Part shown: positions 56,941 through 64,000 of the stretch, piece after piece | Layout: each line of letters starts with the position of its first letter | Numbering within the stretch: the first letter of the stretch is position 1 | Origin: Leptoclinus maculatus | Lineage: Eukaryota > Chordata > Actinopteri > Perciformes > Stichaeidae | DNA length: 64,000 nt | Direction: 5' to 3' | Assembly: GCA_032191485.1 (NCBI GenBank) | Contig: JAVDOI010000008.1 | Span: forward strand, 22,081,049 to 22,145,048 | Notes under the pieces: model-generated | The model's database searches: none | Seen by the model: the letters and a program-made list of their open reading frames with translations, nothing else | Told to the model about the DNA's origin: nothing | Position numbers and translations under genes: made by a program

Positions 56941-59900
56941 ATGAGCGAGTCAGTCCAGAAAGAACAGGTGCAAAGGGCCAAGCTGTCCGAGCAGGCCGAG
57001 CGGTATGATGACATGGCTGCTGCAATGAAGAAGGTGACGGAGGAAAACAGCGATCTGTCGAACGAGGAGCGCAACCTGCTGTCGGTGGCCTACAAGAATG
57101 TGGTGGGTGCCCGCCGCTCCTCGTGGCGCGTGGTGTCCAGCATTGAGTCGAAGGCCGAAGGCGAGGGGAAGAGGACCATGGCCAAACAGTACAGGGAAAA
57201 GATTGAGAAGGAGCTGAAGGATATCTGCCGGGACGTGCTGGTGAGATTTATAACATTTTATTGGATTACTGTCTTTCTCTGTTGTGTTATAGCTTTTTGT
57301 CATTGACATTCAGATTATGTGAAGAAGTGCTGGATGACAGAGTAATGAGACTATTTCCACAGTCATACTTCCCTTCAACTGCTCATGCTGTTGAATGTGT
57401 CATTTCTGTCAACAAGACCCAGCAGACCTTGTGAAGTGCCACGCCCCGAGTGCTTCATTTCTACTTCTGGCAGTCTTACAGCAATTCTTCTCTACTGTTC
57501 CATTTTTCAGTTCTCGTAACAGTGATGACTTTGGCTTATCGTGGCATTTTCCCTCAGGCATAGAAAGTATTTAAATTGGTGTGAAAGTCTTTATGTTTTT
57601 AGAACATCTTGTACTTACCTTATCGATTTCATTCATGATTCATAGTCTGAGTTTGCCAAATTATTCAGCAGTACGTGAAGTGACAAGTGGGTTAATCCTG
57701 ACTTATGGTAATGCTCCAAGTGGTCTTCACTTACCTGCATCAGCAGTTCCTTTGAAAAGTCACCAACTTCCTCAATTTGATCGGCACTGAGCAGTAAATG
57801 GATAACCCTGAGATGACAAAGTAAAAACAAAGTGCTTGAGCTCACACAATGCAGATCATTTTGTGTAAATACCCGGCCATAACATTTATTCTTTACAAAG
57901 GTCATAATGTTCCTTTTTGGTGACATGTCAGCAGGCTTGGGTTCCAGTAGTGTAGCCTTTTCTGTTTATATTTTACAATACAGGTTGTAGTCTGATAAGA
58001 AGCTGTTGAAGGATTCTACGTTCTGTGCACTTTTTTTAGTGAGTAGTTGAGATGAGGCAGCCAACATTGTGGAACAATGAGTGCCAGCACCAAGAGGAGT
58101 GTGTCTCATCAGAGTTTAATTAATGAAACAGCTTATTTCATATATGATGTGTTGTAAATTATTGCTGAAACGCGAGTCTTCTTCTTTTTGGCCACTCCCA
58201 AGTACTGGTACCACAACAGCACGAATGAGACGCTCTCCAAAACCCGTGTTGACCGGTTGACTATTGTGTTGTGCTGCATGTCACCTATTTGCACCACAAT
58301 GTTATCAGTCAGAAATTAGTTTTTTATTGTGTAAACATTTTTCATTGGCATGAGCAAGTGTGAAGTGTCATTTCTGCGAGTCTCCCGGTCAATGTGTAAG
58401 AGTTGACAGCCCTGCGCAACATATTTTCTGTACCAAGTTACGTGCATATGGAGCTGAAAATTGCACGCAGAGTTCATATTCTACGTGCACGACCATCCAT
58501 ATACACGTGGTATTTCGAGCCATGAATTTGTCCGACCTCTGCTACTCTTCTTCTCTCAGCTTGTGAATTATCTGTCTGGTGACTCAGCGTGTCCTAATCC
58601 TATAATGGCAGCAGCTGAGCTACCAGCGCTCTGGCTCGCTGACCTCCACTAGGGCCGGGCAGCCTTATGGGGACCGAAATAGAGCAGGATGAGAGTAAAT
58701 AGGGCAGAGGAGGAGGGGTGTAGGACAGGGATAAGGCTGTGGTATACCTGAAGCAAACTAGTACGTGCAAGGTGTCATCTGAACGCGTCTAAAGACATGT
58801 TTGTTCTTGTTCTGAAATGCCATAATCACAGGCAGCATGAAAACCAGCTGCCATAGAGGAACAAACGCATACCTTTAGTCTCCATGGTATTCATGTTCTA
58901 GCACTTTGTTGCGCAACTTCTGGAAGTAGTTGCGTGAAGACAAAAAAGAGCCCATGCTTACTTAATCACCCTAACAAACGTCATTGCCGCAAGTTGGTTG
59001 TTCAAACCAATAGCAAACACGGATATTCTCTGGGTTTTTGCTTTGGTGTGAAAGTGATATTGTCTGGTCGTATGTATTGACACCTTGTTTGGTGGTCCAA
59101 AGACCGCTGCGCTATATAACAGTCCGATCAAAGTAGACGAACAAACTCAATATGCACTTTAATGCTGTTTTTAAGTCATTTGTATTGCTAACAGAATTTA
59201 CTATGTAATCTAGCATCAGTGGTGTATTCATGTTGCTGTACATACCAGAGAGCATGCATGTGTAAAGAGAACTGTAAACGGCATCGGAGGCAGCACCCTG
59301 TTTATTCCTATGGAGGTTGCTCAGGGGGCGCATGGAGCGAAAAAAGGTCACTTAAGAGTATAGTACTCGGATGAGAATATCCGCATCTTCTGCATTATGG
59401 GCGTTTTTGTTAACGCAGCCCTCTGTCCAGAAAAATCCATGGAGTTACAGATTTCTCTTTCCCAAGTCTATTGAAGTCTTTTTGGGCCCCATCACATGAC
59501 GGACCAGGACATTTTATCTTTACCATTTGGCCATTATATAAAGTTTGCCGACAGCGTTATCAGCAGTAACCACTGAGTGTACTGCAGAGCTGCAGCCATT
59601 AGCTAGCCAGTCGGACACAAACGGGGATTCACATGTACTCAAATGCATACGCAGCCGTACCAGCCACATAAACAAAGCACGGAGAAGCTCGGGTTACACA
59701 GAGGGAGGTACTTTATTCCCTGCTCAGGACAACGTTACTCCACTATGTCTTTAAATAGCAAATAGATGTTTTCTGATATATTGATGTTGATAAAGTCTTA
59801 AAAAGAACCTATAACAACATATAACTTAGTGCCATGGGGAATTCTGCTTTCTTATAACTCTTTATGGTACACTTTTTGTCGTGGTTGTTGGAGAAACAAC

Positions 59901-62843
59901 ATGGAAATGGTCACATGCAAACTTCATTAAAATCCACAGTTAAACCATGAAGAGATCAAATCTGCACTTTGAATTACGTATTCATTCATGTTTCTGTAAA
60001 ACCAGTGTTTAACCCCGTTTGTCCCATAGTGCATTAGCATAGTAGATTAACACTATGAAGCTGGTCTTATGTTATGGTACACTCAACCTCTTATGACAAT
60101 AAGGTGTGCTGTTCCCCCTGCCAGCTAGCAGTTAGGTTGGCAATAGGGAGAGGTTGTCAAGTGCGCCATGCTCGTGTTGGAAAGAGCCACGCTGGGCTCT
60201 GAGTGACCTACTTCCTCAGCAAAAGCTCATCAGGAGTTCAGCAGCCTAGCTTTCTCCCATCTTTCTCCACCCCCACCATCTTTCTTCCATACACCCATCC
60301 TCCCGCTCTCCACCATCACATGATCTCTGAAGCATCTGTGATGTAGCTAAGGCAAAGTCTCAGGCTTACGGCCCAAGGCTGCAGGAGGTAGCCAGCTCTA
60401 CCCTCATTTAGGTCTGAGGAATGTTGGCCTTGATGTTTTATTTGAATGGACTGAAATTACTACTTTTATCCATGGATAAGTGATGGGCTTTATTGTCAAA
60501 TGATCCTTGTAGAAATCTGTGTATTGCCTTCTTTGTTAATGAATTGTGTGCATATTTTATAGCAGTTGTATACAAATCAACTGCTGATTTCAGGGGTCTG
60601 CCAGCCCCAATTGTAAAGAACTATGTACATTAGTTGACAACATCTTCTGTAGTCTGTTCCTTTCTACCAGTCTACAATACATGTTTTGTTTGTTTTCTTG
60701 CCACAGGCTCTCTTGGACACTTATCTCATTGTAAACGCCAGTGAAGCAGAGAGCAAAGTCTTCTATTTGAAAATGAAAGGAGACTACTTTCGCTACTTGG
60801 CTGAGGTGGCTACAGGAGAGGAGAGGAAGAGTAAGCTCTATGTTAATCTCTTTTATACCATCTGTGTGTGTGGGTGGGTTTATTTGATTATCATTATATA
60901 TGCGTGTGCATGTTTTCCTGTCTATAAAGATCTGATGTGTACAACTTCTAGCCCAGTCAAAAAAAGATGTACAAGATATTAAATGAACACTTAGTTTTGG
61001 TATAAGCTTTCTGACATTGGCTCCTCAATGTTGGTTCTAAAACAGTATCTCAGTAAGAGACTAGTCTCTGGTCACCAGCTTAAGCCCATAGGAGTTTTTG
61101 GGGGGTTGGTTAATTGTAGTCTTTTTTTTTAGATAAGCATGACCACACCTTTGTATGGAAGCCCCAAATGGACATGTTTCCATTTTTTTTTTTTTATGTT
61201 TTCTTAAAAAGAGAAAGCAGGCTTTGTTATCGCTACAAAACGAGAATTAATTTATTACCAAAAAACAAAAGGTCATTTCCTTTCGTTACTCAAAATATTT
61301 GTCCGATGGTATATGTATCCAAACGGCTCACATGAGACAGTGATGGATACACAAGTGACTACATACGTTTAATAAATAATAATAATTCAAGGCACTGTAC
61401 ATCCAATTACAAACTCAAAGTATTAATCAGACGGTCTACAGGCAGTAACACTGTCCAACTCTGACATCGCCCAAAGGAGTCATCCTTTTTTCTGTGCATG
61501 GATTCAAAGTGTAAATTGGTGAGCTTTAAAGCTGCCAGTAGCTGGACATTGTTACTGTACAGAGCCATGCTAACTGTTTCCAGTCTTTATGCTGACCTAA
61601 GCTGATACGCTGCTGATTCCTGAAAACAAGGCGTGAATTACAGGAGTCTGTCTGTTTCTTGACCTCCTGCATCTGCTTTAATAAGACCTCCTTCACTGTG
61701 AAGCTTCTAACAGCACCACCAAGTTAGCCACAGTAAGAAAGTATGTACAACTTAGCTTTTTTTAACATTATGTTCTGAGAAACTTTATTTGGGCCTTCAG
61801 AAAATCTTGTGTTGAAGTTTCCAGCGAGCCGTCTCCACAGAAACTGAAATAGAGGCCCTTGTTCATGCCACAGAGAGGTGTGGCCGTTTATAGTATTAGT
61901 CATCAGTTACTGTAAGTTTGTTTTAACAGTGAGATGTTGATATAACTTTCTTACTTTAATTGATTATAATAGGAAGGACAAAATAGTGTGTGAGAACTGA
62001 ACCAAATCTCATTGTTGGGTTTATTGTTGGGTTGTTTTATCGAGGTGTTCATAATAAACCGCTAACTTGAGTGTTTCTTTCCTACACTGTATGAAACAAA
62101 GTTTAATTAAATTGTCAGTTTGTATGTTCCTCAGCTCTTATGTTCCTTTTTTTCCTCTCTCAGCCATCATGGAGGACTCAAAGAACGCCTACCAAAAAGC
62201 CTTTGACCTCAGCAAAGAAAAAATGCAGCCCACGCACCCAATCCGTCTTGGTCTTGCCCTCAATTTCTCGGTTTTCTTCTATGAGATCCTCAACTCACCT
62301 GAACAGGCCTGCCAGCTGGCTAAAGATGTAGGTTCACAACACCATACAACTCTCCTCACACTTGAAGATATTAAGCTGCTCAATGTAGTGCTAATGTATT
62401 TAACATGTAAAAATGGATTGCAGAGCTGTTTAAATACAGACGGCACTAAAACCTGTTGTAAAAAACAGTGGCGGCTGGTGGAAAATGTTCTTGGTAGGGC
62501 TGTGCCACATCCAATCAATTTCAGCAAACATCCCAGAATGATTTAATGCAAACAAATTAAGGTATCAAACGCGCATTACTACTTTGCAGTTAAATATTTA
62601 ACATTTATTCCAACACGAAAAAAAGCAGTAAATAACACTTTCACAAACACGTCAGGACATCTTATTTTAGTCACCCTCACAGGGAATTCAGTATAATATA
62701 ATATATATATCATATAATAATATTCTGTATAATATAATAATATATATCATATAATAAATAATAATATTCACTTTAATATAAAACACACCTCTCTCTCTTT
62801 CTCTCTCTCTCTTTCTCTCTCTCTCTCTTTCTCTCTCTCTCTT

Positions 62844-62902
<59 letters not shown>

Positions 62903-63848
62903 TTCTCTCTCTCTCTTCCTCTCTCTCTCTTCCTCTCTCTCTCTCTCTTTATTTCTCAGACAGGTGCTTCATGTCCCTCACTCCCCAACTGTCCATGCTG
63001 GATCTGTCCCCGTTGTTTTAAAAAGCTAAATAAGTTATTAGGATGACGTCATCCAGCGAGCCAAACCTGTCTGGTGTACAGCTAGTAGAGAAGCTTCATG
63101 TACTGCTTCTCTTTCCTGCTAGTCTGCTGTCTGATTGTGAGGTCAGGCTGATCTGGGATCAGCTCTTTCAGCTGTAGTTTCTCCTCTCAGTTCTCCTCTC
63201 AAACGGGTCTTGGAGGAGTAGTGCTCGCGCTGGCGCTCGCCTGTAGAGACTAGTCCCGACGAGAACGCGCAGCTTGGGGCAGAGCGAAATCTGCCCCAAG
63301 CTGAATCTATTTGAGGACGCTGATTGGCTAAATTGTATGTCACTCATTTATATCTTTAGTCAGCATTAAAGCATCATTGGCTAAACTGCTTTATAGACCC
63401 GCCTCTTTGGGGCAGTTTCTCCAGCGCCCCAGCAGCTGAGACGTGCACACGCTGACCTGCAGACAGGCAGAGAGGACGTGCAGGAAAAGCATATATTTAC
63501 CGCAGATATCATATTTTACACATATTACTGGGTGATTCCATGTTTCAAAAACACAAATATTGTCAATTTGTATAGTTTATTATTATTATTATTATTTCTT
63601 TTATTTTGTATTATTTGTAGCTCAAGGGGGGGCGGCGCCCTAGCGCCCTCTATGGACCAGCCGCCACTGGTAAAAACGAAGTTGATATTTACATTCTACC
63701 CACATAACTTGTTTAAGACCTCAGCAGTTCTAAGTGTGTTTTAATCCTTCAGGCTTTTGATGAGGCCATTTCAGAGCTCGATTCACTGAGTGAAGATTCG
63801 TACAAAGACAGTACACTAATCATGCAGCTACTGAGAGACAACTTGACA
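56941..63848 (+). CDS. ywhaz: 14-3-3 protein, zeta/beta-like (C-terminus outside window)
   Basis: Four coding exons, 56941-57240, 60707-60830, 62164-62327 and 63753-63848, join in frame to 228 residues ending RDNLT. The last exon (family text LWTS and an acidic tail) lies beyond the right edge. Acceptors end CCAG, ACAG, TCAG and TCAG; donors are GTGAGA, GTAAGC, GTAGGT and GTAAGT. 14-3-3 dimers bind phosphoserine/threonine proteins. The binding groove is intact: Lys52, Arg59, Arg129 and Tyr130 correspond to zeta Lys49, Arg56, Arg127 and Tyr128, with GLALNFSVF downstream. The sequence differs from typical vertebrate zeta at the N-terminus (MSESVQKEQVQRAKLSEQ), in EENSDLS and SKAEGEGKRTMAKQ, and by a one-residue deletion. 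ywhaz is chosen from synteny; a divergent teleost duplicate or another isoform is possible. Confidence 0.9.
57241..60706 (+). other. Intron after 14-3-3 coding exon 1
   Basis: A 3.5-kb intron with no recognised gene or clear transposon ends. Confidence 0.8.
60831..62163 (+). other. Intron after 14-3-3 coding exon 2
   Basis: A 1.3-kb AT-rich intron with poly-T runs. No feature recognised. Confidence 0.8.
62466..63669. mobile_element. 1.2-kb hAT-like nonautonomous element
   Basis: Inverted termini CAGTGGCGGCTGGT at 62466-62479 and ACCAGCCGCCACTG at 63656-63669. Flanks are GTAAAAAA on the left and GTAAAAAC on the right, an 8-bp target-site duplication with one change. It sits in the intron before the last visible 14-3-3 exon. 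The interior has TA-rich and CT-rich microsatellites and CpG-containing unique DNA, but no transposase. Confidence 0.8.
62789..62950. repeat. (CT)n/(CTTT)n microsatellite
   Basis: A pyrimidine-only run of CTCTCT with TTTCTC interruptions, inside the hAT-like element. Confidence 0.95.
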
Positions 63849-64000
63849 GTAAGTTCCCCCCCTTTTCTTTTTACATGTATCAACTCAAATGACATTAACA
63901 TATTATGTGCCAATAATAATGTAGATTATAAGACTGGAACTCATTATTTTCTATATTGATTATTCTTCCTCAATTGTATTGTTAAAATGCCAATCACAGC

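Overview
This window is vertebrate nuclear DNA, almost certainly from a teleost fish. The reasons are spliced genes with GT-AG introns, long (GT)n/(CA)n microsatellites, poly-G runs, many small DNA-transposon remnants of types common in ray-finned fish, and four genes with vertebrate orthologues. Order and relative orientation are ncald (+), grhl2 (-), znf706 (+, partial) and a ywhaz-like 14-3-3 gene (+). This mirrors the NCALD-GRHL2-ZNF706-YWHAZ neighbourhood of human 8q22 as I know it. There is no sign of bacterial, viral or plasmid origin.

Layout. 1-11851: no gene recognised; repeats, microsatellites and a frameshifted Myb/SANT-like remnant. 11852-25.7 kb: ncald, three coding exons giving a complete 193-residue calcium sensor, with a long 3' UTR. 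25.7-27.7 kb: short spacer between the convergent ncald and grhl2 genes. 27.7-38.0 kb: grhl2 on the minus strand, 15 coding exons that join in frame to 592 residues. 38.0-42.2 kb: spacer, then the last coding exon of znf706 and its 3' UTR, but not the exon that should carry the cysteine half of the zinc finger. 42.5-50.4 kb: a repeat-rich island. It has two copies of one hAT-like element, an eef2kmt (FAM86) gene fragment, a histone-type 3' stem-loop without a recognisable histone reading frame, and a 3.3-kb inverted-repeat element nested in one hAT copy. That element carries a LINE fragment, a 338-bp duplicated TATA-containing segment and a 36-bp minisatellite. 51.85-64 kb: promoter-like cluster, noncoding exon and four coding exons of a 14-3-3 gene that runs off the right edge.

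The four main genes are neighbours by ancient synteny, not by a shared pathway: calcium sensing (ncald), epithelial transcription control (grhl2), a small zinc-finger protein (znf706) and phosphoserine adaptor function (14-3-3). The best places for a second look are the 42.5-50.4 kb island, the truncated znf706 and the divergent 14-3-3 sequence. All exon boundaries were read by eye from splice sites, frame continuity and remembered family sequences; no search or alignment was run.
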